Of a DNA stretch of 64,000 bases, positions 1-10,600 are shown piece after piece. The notes beneath the pieces were generated by a model. That model had not been told where the DNA came from and did no database searches. It saw only the letters and a list, made by a program, of their open reading frames with translations. The stretch lies in NCBI RefSeq assembly GCF_003003995.1, contig NZ_PVWF01000005.1, positions 35,357 to 99,356 of the forward strand. The letters run 5' to 3'. The stretch's first letter is position 1, and every line of letters starts with the position of its first letter. The translations under genes and the position numbers were made by a program. Origin of the DNA: Pleurocapsa sp. CCALA 161. GTDB taxonomy: Bacteria; Cyanobacteriota; Cyanobacteriia; Cyanobacteriales; Xenococcaceae.

Positions 1-303
1 GATAAGACCAAGAGAACTAGATTCGGGAGGATGCCAAAAAGCCATTGCTTTAATTTGTCTTATTCCAGGAGGTTGATCGGATTCAACTAAAGCAAAACTT
101 TGACCAATAGGCATAGGTGGAGAAAGATTGAGTTTTAGGTTAGCTTTTAAACCCCACCGTAGCGATTTTAACCTAGTTGATGGATCGACAAAAATGTATT
201 CATGAGAGGGATTATTATAAAAAGCCTCGGCTAACAAAACAGCAGCTAAATCAAAATCTTGAGGAGTTAATTCAACAGTCTCTAGCTGAATCTTGTTTTC
301 CAT
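1..303 (-). CDS. GNAT-like N-acetyltransferase, C-terminus cut by window edge
   Basis: The first 101 codons read from an ATG at 303 towards the window edge, so the C-terminal part is missing. The N-terminus (MENKIQLETVELTPQDFD, then LAAVLLAEAFYNNPSHEYIF) has the look of GNAT-family acetyltransferases that open with a beta strand and an 'A.AF..DP' helix; the acetyl-CoA binding motif would lie outside the window. It follows rpsJ on the same strand after about 120 bp, so it may be co-transcribed with the str cluster. The substrate cannot be inferred. Family assignment is tentative because the diagnostic motif is not visible. Confidence 0.6.
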   Translation of the reverse strand, partial: MENKIQLETVELTPQDFDLAAVLLAEAFYNNPSHEYIFVDPSTRLKSLRWGLKANLKLNLSPPMPIGQSFALVESDQPPGIRQIKAMAFWHPPESSSLGLI

Positions 304-422
304 AATTACAAAATTTAGCTATTTATTTTGGTTTTCTAACTTTATATTTACAAAATTACCCTCTAGAAGCAAATCTAAAGGGCAAAGAAAACAATAATTA
401 TATATCTATCTAAAAAGTATGC

Positions 423-740
423 TTAAAGCTTAACTTCAATATCAACACCAGCAGGTAAATCTAACTTCATCAAGGCATCAATTGTTTTAGAAGAAGGTTT
501 GTAAATATCAATAATACGACGGTGAGTACGAGTTTCAAAGTGTTCGCGAGAGTCTTTATCGACGTGAGGCGATCGCAAAACACAATAAATTTTTCTTTTA
601 GTTGGCAAAGGAATTGGACCAACTGCCGAAGCATTAGTTCGATTTGCCGTATCAACTATCTTGTCACAAGATGTATCCAGTAAGCGTTGGTCAAAAGCTT
701 TGAGGCGGATGCGTATTTTCTGTTGTTGGATCGTTGCCAT
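423..740 (-). CDS. rpsJ: 30S ribosomal protein S10
   Basis: A protein of 105 residues with the S10 signature: IRIRLKAFD at the start, a central [19 protein letters not shown] segment and the ending [11 protein letters not shown]10 sits in the head of the 30S subunit and in many bacteria also works in NusB/S10 antitermination. It is the last str-cluster gene here, 173 bp after tuf. The order rpsL-rpsG-fusA-tuf-rpsJ is the usual cyanobacterial one, in which S10 follows EF-Tu instead of heading a separate S10 operon. Length and start are as expected. Confidence 0.97.
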   Translation of the reverse strand: MATIQQQKIRIRLKAFDQRLLDTSCDKIVDTANRTNASAVGPIPLPTKRKIYCVLRSPHVDKDSREHFETRTHRRIIDIYKPSSKTIDALMKLDLPAGVDIEVKL

Positions 741-789
741 GATTGATTGTCGAGGTACAGGTACGGAATAAAATGTTTAGCTCAAGGCT

Positions 790-890
790 GGCAGAAGATA
801 CTGTCTGCCTATTTTTATTGTCTCACACAAAGTAGGGGAGAAAACAATGTCGGCGATTTAGCTGGGTAAATCCCTAACAATATTCTCCCC
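790..890. other. Hairpins in the tuf-rpsJ spacer
   Basis: Two inverted repeats lie in the 173 bp between tuf and rpsJ. GGCAGA/TCTGCC at 790-809 is followed on the plus strand by a T-rich run. GGGGAGAA at 835-842 pairs with TTCTCCCC at 883-890 across a 40-base loop. Either could slow or partly terminate transcription between tuf and rpsJ, or protect an RNA end. The T-run points away from the direction of the flanking genes, so a normal terminator for tuf is not supported. Role is inference. Confidence 0.35.
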
Positions 891-913
891 ACAGGATTAG
901 GTTGTTCTTAAGA

Positions 914-2143
914 CTACTTAATAATCTTAGAAACTACACCAGCACCAATAGTGCGACCACCTTCGCGAATTGCAAAACGCATTCCTTGTTCGATCGCGAT
1001 GGGGTTGATTAACTCCACACTCATTTTAATGCGATCGCCAGGCATTACCATTTCTACTGCGCTGCCATCATCAGAGGTGTAGTCAGTGATCGTACCAGTT
1101 ACGTCGGTAGTACGAACATAAAATTGAGGACGGTAGTTTTTGAAGAAAGGAGTGTGACGACCACCTTCTTCTTTGGTTAGAACGTATACTTCTCCTTCAA
1201 ACTCGGTATGAGGAGTAATAGAACCAGGTTTTGCCAAAACCATACCGCGCTCGATGTCTTCTTTGGCAATACCGCGAAGAAGCACTCCAACGTTATCTCC
1301 CGCCATACCTTGATCCAAAGTTTTTTGGAACATTTCTACGCCAGTTACAGCAGCAGTACGGGTATCTCTAATACCAATAATGGCAATAGTTTCACCTACT
1401 TTAACAACACCCCGTTCAATACGTCCAGTTGCCACAGTACCACGACCAGTGATAGAGAATACGTCTTCTACCGCCATCAAGAAAGGCTTATCGATTTCAC
1501 GTTCTGGAGTTGGGATATAGGTATCAACCTGCTCCATTAGAGCGTGAATTTTGTCAACCCACTTGTCTTCTCCTTTTTGAAGTTTAGGGTTAGCAGCCAA
1601 AGCTTCCACTGCTTTTAAAGCAGAACCAGAAACAATGGGAATATCGTCACCAGGGAAATCATATTCGCTCAATAGCTCACGAATTTCCAGCTCAACCAAT
1701 TCTAGTAGCTCCTCATCGTCTACTTGGTCTTCTTTATTCATGAAAACTACCAAACTAGGAACACCTACTTGTTTAGCCAATAGAATGTGTTCGCGAGTTT
1801 GAGGCATTGGGCCATCAGCAGCAGATACTACCAAAATACCGCCATCCATTTGAGCAGCACCAGTAATCATGTTTTTAACATAATCAGCGTGTCCAGGACA
1901 GTCTACGTGAGCATAGTGGCGATTTTCAGTTTCGTACTCAACGTGAGCAGTATTAATTGTGATCCCACGAGCTTTTTCTTCAGGAGCCGCATCAATATCT
2001 TCGTAGTTTCTGGCTTTAGCACCACCCATAGCAGCCAAAGCTAGAGTAATAGCTGCTGTTAAAGTAGTTTTACCATGGTCTACGTGACCTACAGTACCAA
2101 TATTAGCGTGATCTTTATTACGTTCAAACTTTGCGCGTGCCAT
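914..2143 (-). CDS. tuf: Translation elongation factor Tu
   Basis: Delivers aminoacyl-tRNA to the ribosome as a GTP complex. The 409-residue protein has the GTPase motifs in order: GHVDHGKTT (about 19-27), [12 protein letters not shown] with the catalytic His, NKED for guanine recognition and a GSALKA motif. It contains the roughly ten-residue insertion near 190-205 ([16 protein letters not shown]) that makes cyanobacterial and plastid EF-Tu longer than the 394-residue E. coli protein, and ends with domains 2 and 3 ([20 protein letters not shown]). It starts 19 bp after fusA on the same strand and is almost certainly co-transcribed with it. Confidence 0.99.
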   Translation of the reverse strand: MARAKFERNKDHANIGTVGHVDHGKTTLTAAITLALAAMGGAKARNYEDIDAAPEEKARGITINTAHVEYETENRHYAHVDCPGHADYVKNMITGAAQMDGGILVVSAADGPMPQTREHILLAKQVGVPSLVVFMNKEDQVDDEELLELVELEIRELLSEYDFPGDDIPIVSGSALKAVEALAANPKLQKGEDKWVDKIHALMEQVDTYIPTPEREIDKPFLMAVEDVFSITGRGTVATGRIERGVVKVGETIAIIGIRDTRTAAVTGVEMFQKTLDQGMAGDNVGVLLRGIAKEDIERGMVLAKPGSITPHTEFEGEVYVLTKEEGGRHTPFFKNYRPQFYVRTTDVTGTITDYTSDDGSAVEMVMPGDRIKMSVELINPIAIEQGMRFAIREGGRTIGAGVVSKIIK

Positions 2144-2162
2144 TAATTTATTTTTTCCTTAT

Positions 2163-4244
2163 TTAAACAAAAGTGTTCCCTTTATTTCTAGCGATAATTG
2201 CCTCAGCTTCATTTTGAGGAACATCACTATATTCGCTGAACTCCATTGAGAAGATACCTCGTCCTTGGGTTTTAGAACGGATATCTGTAGCATAACCAAA
2301 CATTTTTGCCAAAGGAACTTGAGCATCAACTTTGGCTATGCCACTGTCAGAATTCATGCCTTCAATGTTGCCTCGACGAGAGTTTAAGTCACCAATTACA
2401 TCCCCCAAATAATCTTCGGGAACTTCGACTTCAACTTTCATCATTGGCTCCAACACCACAGGAGCAGCCTGATTGACCGCATCCCTAACTGCCATAGAAC
2501 CAGCCACCTTGAAAGCCATCTCGTTAGAGTCTACATCGTGGTACGAACCATCAACCAACGTCACCTTGATATCTATCAAAGGATATCCTGACAAGATACC
2601 AGATTCGCAGGTTTGTTTCACCCCTTGCTCAATCGGCGGGATAAATTCCTTGGGAATTGTGCCACCAACAATTTTAGAAATAAACTCAAATCCAGAACCA
2701 GGTTTGGCAGGTTCTACTTCTAAGACGGCATGACCATATTGACCCTTGCCACCGCTTTGCTTGATGTACTTGCCAACTCCTTTCCCGCTGCGACGAATCG
2801 TTTCTCGATACGCGACTTGAGGTTTACCGACAGTAGCCTCAACGTTAAACTCCCTCAACATGCGATCGACTAAGATTTCTAGGTGAAGTTCACCCATTCC
2901 AGCGATCACAGTCTGATTAGTTTCAGGGTTGGTGCTGACGCGAAATGTTGGATCCTCATCTGAAAGAGTTTGTAGAGCTTTCGATAGCTTTTCTACATCA
3001 CTTTTAGTTTGAGGTTCAACGGCCACAGAAATTACTGGCTCAGGAACATATAGAGATTCTAAAATAATTGGATTTTCATCATCGCATAATGTGTCACCTG
3101 TAGTTGCAAACTTAAGACCGACTATTGCTCCCAAATCTCCTGCTCTAAGCTCATCTACTTCAATGCGCTCATTGGACTTCAGCACTACTAAGCGAGAAAT
3201 CCGCTCTTTTTTTTGCTTGGTCGAATTATAAACGTAAGTTCCCTTTGCTAAAACTCCTGAGTATACTCGAATAAAAGTTAAACGACCAAATTTATCACTA
3301 GCAATTTTGAAGGCTAATGCAGCAAAAGGCTCATCATCATCAGAATGTCTGACGGCTTGCTCTCCATTAGGTAGTTCACCAGTAATTGCTGGAACTTCAG
3401 GAGGGGCAGGTAAGTAATCTACTACTGCATCTAATAAATCTTGTACTCCTTTATTTTTAAAAGCAGAGCCACACAACACCGGCATGATTGAACTGTCAAT
3501 AGTTCCCTGGCGAATTGCTGCCTTAATTTCAGCTTCGCTAAATTCCTCCTCCAGCATAAACTTTTCGAGAAGTGCCTCGTTTATTTCTGCCAGAGACTCG
3601 ATTAACTTAGCTCTATATTCTTGCGCTTGAGCCTGAAGCTGTTCAGGAATATCGGTTTCCTCAATTTCTTTGCCGAGATCATCTTTGTAGACGATCGCTT
3701 TCATCCGCACTAGATCAACAATCCCCGTAAATTCAGCTTCGTTACCAATAGGAATTTGAATTGGCACTGCATTTGCCTGAAGTCGCTCTCTAATTTGTTC
3801 ATGAACCTTAAAAAAGTTGGCTCCGGTGCGATCCATTTTGTTGATGAAGGCGATTCTAGGCACATTGTACCTATTTGCCTGTCGCCATACGGTTTCAGAC
3901 TGAGGCTGTACACCGCCAACAGAGCAGAAAACAGCGATTACGCCATCAAGAACCCGCATTGAGCGCTCCACCTCAATCGTAAAGTCTACGTGTCCAGGAG
4001 TGTCAATAATGTTGATTTTGTGGTCTTTCCAGCTAGTACTGATAGCAGCGGCAGTGATGGTAATTCCTCTTTCCTGTTCCTGCTGCATCCAGTCCATTGT
4101 GGCAGCACCATCATGAACCTCCCCCATTTTGTAGGCGATGCCAGTGTAAAAAAGAATTCGTTCTGTTGTTGTTGTTTTGCCCGCATCTATATGAGCTGCA
4201 ATACCAATATTTCGTACGCGCTCGAGAGGGATGTTACGTCCCAC
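2163..4244 (-). CDS. fusA: Translation elongation factor G
   Basis: GTPase that drives ribosomal translocation and, with RRF, recycling. The 693-residue protein carries [15 protein letters not shown] (17-31), the switch region [24 protein letters not shown] and a GSAFKNKG motif, followed by domains II to V ([14 protein letters not shown], then GYPLIDIKV). Length matches the family (about 690-700). It lies between rpsG (328 bp upstream) and tuf (19 bp downstream). The wide gap to rpsG makes an internal promoter ahead of fusA likely. No anomaly seen in the protein. Confidence 0.99.
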   Translation of the reverse strand: MGRNIPLERVRNIGIAAHIDAGKTTTTERILFYTGIAYKMGEVHDGAATMDWMQQEQERGITITAAAISTSWKDHKINIIDTPGHVDFTIEVERSMRVLDGVIAVFCSVGGVQPQSETVWRQANRYNVPRIAFINKMDRTGANFFKVHEQIRERLQANAVPIQIPIGNEAEFTGIVDLVRMKAIVYKDDLGKEIEETDIPEQLQAQAQEYRAKLIESLAEINEALLEKFMLEEEFSEAEIKAAIRQGTIDSSIMPVLCGSAFKNKGVQDLLDAVVDYLPAPPEVPAITGELPNGEQAVRHSDDDEPFAALAFKIASDKFGRLTFIRVYSGVLAKGTYVYNSTKQKKERISRLVVLKSNERIEVDELRAGDLGAIVGLKFATTGDTLCDDENPIILESLYVPEPVISVAVEPQTKSDVEKLSKALQTLSDEDPTFRVSTNPETNQTVIAGMGELHLEILVDRMLREFNVEATVGKPQVAYRETIRRSGKGVGKYIKQSGGKGQYGHAVLEVEPAKPGSGFEFISKIVGGTIPKEFIPPIEQGVKQTCESGILSGYPLIDIKVTLVDGSYHDVDSNEMAFKVAGSMAVRDAVNQAAPVVLEPMMKVEVEVPEDYLGDVIGDLNSRRGNIEGMNSDSGIAKVDAQVPLAKMFGYATDIRSKTQGRGIFSMEFSEYSDVPQNEAEAIIARNKGNTFV

Positions 4245-4572
4245 AAATACCTCCTTGCATCTTGCAGGATGAAACTGCTAAATAAGTATCAATATTTAGC
4301 ACCATTTATAATTCTATACTTTTATCCAATAATTAAGGTGACAGTCTTAGATTAATTCCTTAAGTATTTTGTCTTAACTGATTTTTCAATTTAGCTGAAA
4401 ATACAATGACCAATTGAGAATCTAGGTTTTAAATAAAATTTGAATTTGAAGCAATTGTGCCGATGACTAAAAAATATAGCTAAAGCTGAATAATTTTAAC
4501 AGATAACTAGCTACATAAATTTAGACATCAGCAGCTTTATGATTAACAGCCAGCGACTTGTCTAGTTAATGT
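4245..4572. other. AT-rich spacer between rpsG and fusA
   Basis: About 330 bp with no credible coding frame: the open frame on the plus strand mostly overlaps the 5' end of fusA in antisense. The sequence is AT-rich and probably holds a promoter for fusA-tuf-rpsJ, but no confident -35/-10 pair could be picked by eye. Confidence 0.4.
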
Positions 4573-5043
4573 TTAATAACGATAGTGAGCAAAAGCTTTG
4601 TTTGCTTCTGCCATACGATGAGTCTCATCTCTTTTTTTCATTGCACCACCTGTTTCATTGGCAGCATCCATGATTTCGCTGGCAAGCTTAGTCGCCATGG
4701 TACGTCCACCTCTTGAGCGGGCAAACTGAATTAACCAGCGTAAAGCTAAAGTAGTTCCTCTACCCTGCCTTACTTCCATTGGGACTTGATAGGTTGCTCC
4801 CCCAACTCGGCGTGCCTTAACCTCTACTAAAGGAGTTAGATTCTTAATGGCTTGCTCAAAAACTTCAATTGGTGCATTTCCAGTTCTTTCGCCGATAATT
4901 TCCATGGCATCATAAATGATGCGGGCTGCCAAAGACTGCTTGCCACTACGCATGATTCTTCTAATAGTCATGCTGAGTAGACGACTATTGTATACGGGAT
5001 CGGGGGGGACGGGGCGTTTTTTATTGCTAGAACGACGAGACAT
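4573..5043 (-). CDS. rpsG: 30S ribosomal protein S7
   Basis: A 156-residue S7 that nucleates assembly of the 30S head on 16S rRNA. Visible family landmarks are the basic N-terminus [20 protein letters not shown], the segment [20 protein letters not shown] that carries the beta-hairpin near the E site, [20 protein letters not shown] and the ending [13 protein letters not shown]. The start at 5043 gives the standard length. It is second in the str cluster, 325 bp after rpsL. Confidence 0.98.
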   Translation of the reverse strand: MSRRSSNKKRPVPPDPVYNSRLLSMTIRRIMRSGKQSLAARIIYDAMEIIGERTGNAPIEVFEQAIKNLTPLVEVKARRVGGATYQVPMEVRQGRGTTLALRWLIQFARSRGGRTMATKLASEIMDAANETGGAMKKRDETHRMAEANKAFAHYRY

Positions 5044-5368
5044 TTGCTTGTTGGTTTAAGTTAGAGAATATATAAATATGAATGAATTACTTTCAAGATT
5101 GATCGCATTAGCATACTTAAAAGCGATCGCTCTAAAGAAATCAACCAATCATAAACAGAATTATCTGTGATCAAAAGCTGATTAGATTAGCTTAGTTAGT
5201 TCTGTTAGGAGAGTGGAAAATACTTAATTAAGTATCACCACCATTATTACTGACTGAAGCTCTCATCATTGGCTAGCTATCTAAAAACACCATATTTTTA
5301 ACGGCAACTCTTAAAATATAGATGTATCATAGCTGTTTAACTTCAACAGTTTAAAATGTCAGTTTTGC
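5044..5368. other. Spacer between rpsL and rpsG
   Basis: 325 bp without a coding frame. It contains one HIP1 site (5123-5130) and the short perfect palindrome TACTTAATTAAGTA (5221-5234). Much longer than the usual rpsL-rpsG gap, so it may hold a separate rpsG promoter or an RNA control element. No motif identifies it further. Confidence 0.35.
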
Positions 5369-5743
5369 CTATGATTTAGGACGTTTGGTTCCGTATTTAG
5401 AACGGCTTTGAGATCTATCTTTGACTCCTGTTGTATCCAAAGTACCACGCACTATATGGTATCTAACCCCAGGAAGATCCTTAACCCGACCTCCTCGAAT
5501 CAGAACTACAGAGTGTTCCTGCAAGTTATGTCCAATTCCAGGAATATATGCTGTGACCTCAAATCCTGAAGTTAGACGAACCCTGGCTACCTTTCTCAGT
5601 GCCGAGTTAGGCTTTTTAGGTGTGGTGGTAAAGACTCTCGTACATACTCCTCGACGTTGAGGGCATTCTTTAAGAGCGGGAGATTTAGTTTTCTTTTGAA
5701 ACTTTGATCTTTCGCTACGGATGAGCTGCTGAATAGTGGGCAT
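5369..5743 (-). CDS. rpsL: 30S ribosomal protein S12
   Basis: Decoding-centre protein of the small subunit, 124 residues. It begins [12 protein letters not shown] and contains [19 protein letters not shown] around the lysine equivalent to E. coli K42, and [18 protein letters not shown] around the K87/P90 loop, so both streptomycin-resistance sites look wild type. The C-terminus ([10 protein letters not shown]) is a few residues shorter than in many cyanobacteria. It heads the str cluster; the next upstream gene on the same strand, the Fe-S carrier, is 113 bp away. Confidence 0.98.
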   Translation of the reverse strand: MPTIQQLIRSERSKFQKKTKSPALKECPQRRGVCTRVFTTTPKKPNSALRKVARVRLTSGFEVTAYIPGIGHNLQEHSVVLIRGGRVKDLPGVRYHIVRGTLDTTGVKDRSQSRSKYGTKRPKS

Positions 5744-5856
5744 GAGTTATTGGCTTGTGTGATTTTTAGTCTCCTTAATTGCTTAATGTCAAAAAGATAT
5801 AGCACAATAGCAGACAAATTCCGATTATAGATTAATTTTAACCAGTGCGTCAATTT

Positions 5857-6207
5857 TTAAGCAGATTTAGGAAAAGAAATACCACAGCCACAAGTTTTTG
5901 GCTGGTGAGGATTGTGGAAGCGAAATCCTCCTCCCATGAGGTCTTCAGCATAATCTAGTTGTAAAAATTCGACATGTTTCCAAGACTGAAAATCGACTAC
6001 TAGGTTAATTCCGTTGACTTCTAATCGGCGATCGCTTTGAGCGATCTGAGACTCGTTTATTTTTACTTCAGATTCAAAGGTCAAATCGTAAAAAAAATCC
6101 AGACACCCACCTGGCTTAACAATAAGTCTTAGGTAAGCATCTGGAATCTTGCGATTCAGCTTGATGCGCTGAATTTCAGCTACTGCCGCGGGACTAATCT
6201 TAACCAT
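5857..6207 (-). CDS. A-type iron-sulfur carrier (HesB/IscA/SufA family)
   Basis: A 116-residue protein of the A-type carrier family that takes part in Fe-S cluster assembly or transfer. The three conserved cysteines are present: Cys35 in KPGGCLDFFY, and Cys106 and Cys108 in KTCGCGISF. Length agrees with SufA/IscA (about 107-120). It precedes rpsL on the same strand, but the 113 bp gap makes co-transcription uncertain. Which subfamily it belongs to (SufA, IscA or ErpA-like) cannot be decided from sequence alone, so no symbol is given. Confidence 0.93.
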   Translation of the reverse strand: MVKISPAAVAEIQRIKLNRKIPDAYLRLIVKPGGCLDFFYDLTFESEVKINESQIAQSDRRLEVNGINLVVDFQSWKHVEFLQLDYAEDLMGGGFRFHNPHQPKTCGCGISFPKSA

Positions 6208-6363
6208 AAAAACGCTTGTTCTAACTAATTTATCTCTATATAAGTTATGCTACACAAAATTTTTGCCGGCGATCGCTTATAGTTAATCAAAATCAAGATA
6301 TTTATAGTCAAGCTAGTTGTGCAAAACAAGCTGACGTTGTTTAGTTACTAGGCGAAAAGACTA

Positions 6364-6783
6364 CTATTGGCGAGCATAATCATCACTGAAGCGAATAATG
6401 TCGTCTTCTCCTAGATATTGGCCATTTTGGACTTCAATTAAGACCAAATTAATTACCCCAGGATTTTCGAGTCTATGGGTGGTACATTGAGGAACATAAG
6501 TAGATTGATTACTGCCTAAGATCATTACCTGTTCACCACAAGTAACTTTAGCTGTACCTGAAACTACAATCCAATGCTCACTGCGATGATGATGCATTTG
6601 CAAACTCAAACGATGACCAGGATTTACTTCAATCCGCTTGATTTTATATCCTGTTCCTTCTTCCAAGGTAGTAAACGAACCCCAAGGACGAATTTCAGTA
6701 GCAGCAACTCCTGATGGCGCAGCAGGCATGAATTTTACTTCGCTGAGGTTAGAACTTGATTTGGTTTTTGTAGATTGAGACAT
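6364..6783 (-). CDS. Cupin protein of the mannose-6-phosphate isomerase (ManC C-domain) type
   Basis: A single-domain cupin of 139 residues corresponding to the C-terminal isomerase domain of bifunctional ManC. Motifs include RPWGSFTTLEEGTGYKIKRI, the metal-binding LQMHHHRSEHWIVVSGTA (His-rich cupin motif 1 with downstream Glu) and YVPQCTTHRLENPG (motif 2 His). It most likely interconverts mannose 6-phosphate and fructose 6-phosphate for polysaccharide precursors; stand-alone forms are common in cyanobacteria. The first 22 residues are a Ser/Thr/Lys-rich extension. It is divergent from glsF across an 867 bp spacer. Confidence 0.88.
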   Translation of the reverse strand: MSQSTKTKSSSNLSEVKFMPAAPSGVAATEIRPWGSFTTLEEGTGYKIKRIEVNPGHRLSLQMHHHRSEHWIVVSGTAKVTCGEQVMILGSNQSTYVPQCTTHRLENPGVINLVLIEVQNGQYLGEDDIIRFSDDYARQ

Positions 6784-7360
6784 AATTGCTTGACTTATGT
6801 GACGAAAAATATAATTTGAACTTAATTTAATTTATATCTGTAATTTGCTCTTGTCATGCTCAAACAGAGTCAACTTACCCACAAGATAACAAACAATTGT
6901 CGAGAAATTAAAGACAAAGTTTTAATACAAGCAGGATCTATATCTAATCTTCATATAAAAGAGTTTGTAAGCGCCAAAAACTGCAACTGAATTAAAGTTT
7001 GATTAAAGCTAATGGTTTTCATCCGAAATATCTAGTACATACATAAATGCTTCCTAAATATTTATTTAAGAATTTCGCACATTGAATTCAGGACTACTAA
7101 GATACCCTCTCAGCGGGCAAAAGCCAATAAGTGAAGCGTTCTTAGGAAGTGAGTGAGCTTACTAGATGTACGTGATTAATAATTTTGCCGAAACTGTAAT
7201 GGATCGAGCTTTTTATTAGATGTTAGTTCCGCTACAATAATATTATGCTATGAAATCGAGACGCAAGTGTTCAGCATTTATACAGATATTAACCCTGAAG
7301 ATTGATTAGATTGCTTGTCAAATAATCATTTGAAATTTTTGTATATTTACTTTATGTAAA

Positions 7361-7388
7361 GCTAGCTAATATCGTAAGATTAGCTAGC
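7361..7388. other. Perfect 10-bp hairpin upstream of glsF
   Basis: GCTAGCTAAT (7361-7370) and ATTAGCTAGC (7379-7388) are exact reverse complements separated by 8 bases. On the minus strand the hairpin is followed by TTTACAT, only weakly terminator-like. It could be the 3' end of a small RNA or a protein-binding palindrome; no function can be assigned. Confidence 0.55.
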
Positions 7389-7471
7389 CTTCTCGATTCA
7401 ACGTCTAGTACTTTTTGATGGGCGTTATTCTGTAGTTTACATTTAGCGCAAGCGTCGCAGGCAAATCCTTA

Positions 7472-7503
7472 AAAGTATCGGTATAAAAATATACCGATAC
7501 TTT
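7472..7503. promoter_or_regulatory. 14-bp perfect inverted repeat containing an NtcA-type box
   Basis: The arms AAAGTATCGGTATA (7472-7485) and TATACCGATACTTT (7490-7503) are exact reverse complements around an AAAA loop. The centre reads GTA-N8-TAC at 7481-7494, which is the consensus half-site spacing for the nitrogen regulator NtcA. A TA-N3-T element (TAGTCT, 7518-7523) lies 23 bases downstream, the geometry of class II NtcA-activated promoters. The glsF start codon is about 130 bases further on. The box is seen directly; NtcA regulation is inference, and the long symmetry could instead serve another regulator or a terminator. Confidence 0.6.
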
Positions 7504-7517
7504 GTACCCCTCATCAA

Positions 7518-7523
7518 TAGTCT
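7518..7523 (+). promoter_or_regulatory. Candidate -10 element of the glsF promoter
   Basis: TAGTCT fits the TA-N3-T -10 form and stands 23 bases after the TAC of the GTA-N8-TAC site, as in NtcA-dependent promoters. It would place the transcription start near 7530 and give a leader of about 120 nt before glsF. Confidence 0.45.
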
Positions 7524-7650
7524 GGAGATCAAGTCTATCCAAATATAATGACAAGCCAAAAGTTATTAAAGAGTCTTTAACTTACTCCAGAAAAATTTTA
7601 AATAGCACCCATTCTGCAAAAGGTTATCTCTAACAATTTATTACATCTGT

Positions 7651-10600
7651 ATGAGCGAGCAAGAAATGAAAATTTTAAATAGCAGTAATAATACTAATAT
7701 AGTATCTCAGCAAGATTTATCGACTAAGCCATTTTCAGGTCAACGATGGCTAGTAGAAGAAAGAGACGCTTGTGGAGTAGGTTTTATTGCCTATCAAGAT
7801 GGTCGTCAAAGTCACAAAATTGTTAGACAGGCTTTAAAAGCATTGGGATGCATGGAACACCGTGGTGGGTGTAGTGCCGATCGCGATTCGGGAGACGGTG
7901 CAGGGATCATGACTGCCTTACCTGCAAAGATTTTTACTGATTGGTTTGCTCAAAATGAGATTACTCAGCCTGAAGCAGAAGCATGGGGAGTGGGAATGGT
8001 GTTTCTACCTCAAGCTAGTGAGAAAATTGCTGAATTAAAACAATACATAGAGAAAGTAGTAAGAGCAGAAGGTTTACAGATATTGGGCTGGAGGGAAGTT
8101 CCTGTGCGTCCTGAAGTATTGGGACAACAGGCGAGAGATAACCAACCTCATATTGAGCAAATTGTGGTGAGTTCACCTGATGGGTTAAGGGGAGATGATT
8201 TAGAGCGAAAATTATATATTGCGCGATCGCGCATCGGCAAGAAACTCTCGGACGATTTTTATATTTGTTCTTTTTCCTGTCGTACTGTTGTCTATAAAGG
8301 CATGGTACGAGCAGTTATTTTGGGTGAGTTTTATCAAGATCTAGCTAATGCAGATTACGAAAGCAGTTTTGCTGTTTATCATCGTCGCTTTAGTACCAAC
8401 ACCATGCCTAAATGGCCCTTTGCTCAACCAATGAGGATTTTGGGTCATAACGGCGAAATTAATACTCTGTTAGGCAATATTAACTGGATGTCTAACCGAG
8501 AAAAAGAATTAATCGCCAACAATGAGGTAACTCTACCAGGCTGGACTCACGATGAGATTGAGGGATTAACACCAATTGTCAACAATGATAACAGTGATTC
8601 TTATAACTTAGACAGTGCCATGGAATTATTGGTGCGAACAGGTCGGAGTATTACCGAAGCAGCCATGATCCTCGTGCCAGAAGCATACCAAAATCAGCCT
8701 TCTTTGGCAGAGTATCCCGAAATTGTGGACTTTTATGAATATCACAGTGGACAGCAAGAACCATGGGATGGGCCTGCTCTATTAGTATTTAGTGATGGCA
8801 AAACTGTAGGGGCAGCTTTAGATCGTAATGGTCTGCGTCCTGCTCGCTACACGATTACTAAAGATGGTTATGTAGTTGTAGGGTCAGAAACAGGAGTGGT
8901 AGGTATTCCTGATGAAGAAATAGTAGAAAAAGGTCGCCTAGGTCCTGGTCAAACCATTGTGGTCGATCTTCAAACTAAAGAAGTGTTGCGTAATTGGGAA
9001 GTAAAACAAAGAGTAGCTAAAGCAAATCCCTATGGAAAATGGATCGAGCAACATCGCCAAACAATTGCTGCTCAGGAATTTGGCAGAGAAAACTTGTTAA
9101 CTGCGGAGCAACTGTTGAGTTATCAAACTGCTTTTGGCTATACGGCAGAAGATCTTGAGCTGATTATTCAGTCGATGGCGATCAATGGGAAAGAACCCAC
9201 CTTTTGTATGGGAGATGATATTCCTTTAGCGGTACTTTCAGATAAACCAAGACTGCTTTATGACTACTTCAAGCAAAGATTTGCCCAGGTAACCAACCCC
9301 GCAATCGATCCTTTACGGGAAAGTTTAGTAATGTCTTTGTCCATGCAGCTTGGAGGCAAAGGCAACATACTTAATCTTAAGGCTGAAGATGCTAGGTTGT
9401 TGAAGTTAGAGTCTCCTGTGTTAAATGATGAAGAATTAACAGCGATCGCCTCTTCTGGGTTAAAGACTCAGACTCTTTCAACTCTATATCATATTGTCAC
9501 TGGCCCTGATGGTCTTAAGGATGCAGTGGCTCAACTGTGTCAAGAGGCGATCGCTGCGGTTAAAGCGGGAGTAGAAATTATTGTTTTAAGCGATCGCGAA
9601 GCATTCCCAGAGGGAAATCGCCCTGCGGCGGAAAATATAAGCTCTGAATATAGCTACATCCCCCCATTATTAGCTGTAGGCGCAGTGCATCATCACTTAA
9701 TTGAGCGAGGATTGCGCTTAAGAGCTTCATTAGTGGTTGATACTGCTCAGTGTTGGAGTACCCATCATTTTGCTTGCCTGATTGGTTATGGCGCATCGGC
9801 TGTCTGTCCTTATTTGACTTTAGAAAGTGTACGTCAATGGTGGAATAATCCGAAGACGCAAAAACTGATGGAAAATGAGCGCATTGAAGCCATTAGCCTG
9901 GCTAAAGCACAGCAAAACTATCGTCAGTCGATCGAGGCAGGGTTATTAAAGATTCTTTCTAAGATGGGAATTTCTCTACTATCTTCCTATCATGGAGCGC
10001 AGATTTTTGAAGCTTTAGGTTTGGGGATGGATTTGGTCAATCTTGCTTTTACAGGAACAACTTCTCGTTTAGGTGGTTTGACGGTAGCTGAGTTAGCTCA
10101 AGAAGTAATTGCTTTTCATCACAAAGCTTTTCCTGAACTTTTGGATAAAAAGCTGGAAAACTATGGCTTTGTTAAATATAAAAAAGGTGGAGAATATCAT
10201 ATGAACTCCCCTGAAATGTCGAAGGCTTTACACAAGGCGGTAGAAAGCAGAGATTACGACCATTACGAGCTTTACAAGCAGCATCTACACGGAAGACCAG
10301 CAACGGCACTCAGAGATTTATTAGACTTTAACAGCGATCGCCAATCTATTGCTCTAGACGAAGTAGAATCGGTAGAGAGTATCTTGAAACGCTTTTGTAC
10401 TGGCGGGATGTCCTTGGGTTCACTATCTCGCGAAGCTCATGAAACCCTAGCCGTAGCAATGAATCGTATTGGCGGAAAGTCAAACTCAGGGGAAGGTGGC
10501 GAAGACTTGATCCGCTTCAAAGTTTTAGATGATGTAGGCGCAGATGGAAAATCCCCCACACTACCTCATCTCAATGGCTTGCTCAATGGCGACACTGCTA

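Larger units (their letters stand above)
6784..7650. promoter_or_regulatory. Long divergent intergenic region ahead of glsF
   Basis: 867 bp between the cupin gene (minus) and glsF (plus) with no convincing coding frame on either strand. It holds two perfect hairpins (7361-7388 and 7472-7503), a GTA-N8-TAC site inside the second and a matching -10 element. The remaining 570 bp nearer the cupin gene are AT-rich with no recognisable motif. The size and structure suggest a complex regulatory region and possibly an unannotated small RNA. Confidence 0.6.

Noticed and set aside
3990..4355. 121-codon plus-strand frame overlapping the fusA start
   Set aside because: Mostly antisense to fusA, with Cys/Phe-rich low-complexity sequence and no family match.
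7081..7180. Possible glutamine riboswitch (glnA RNA) in the glsF leader
   Set aside because: Fragments such as GGAAGTGAG and CGTTC are present, but the conserved core and helix pattern of glnA RNA could not be found.
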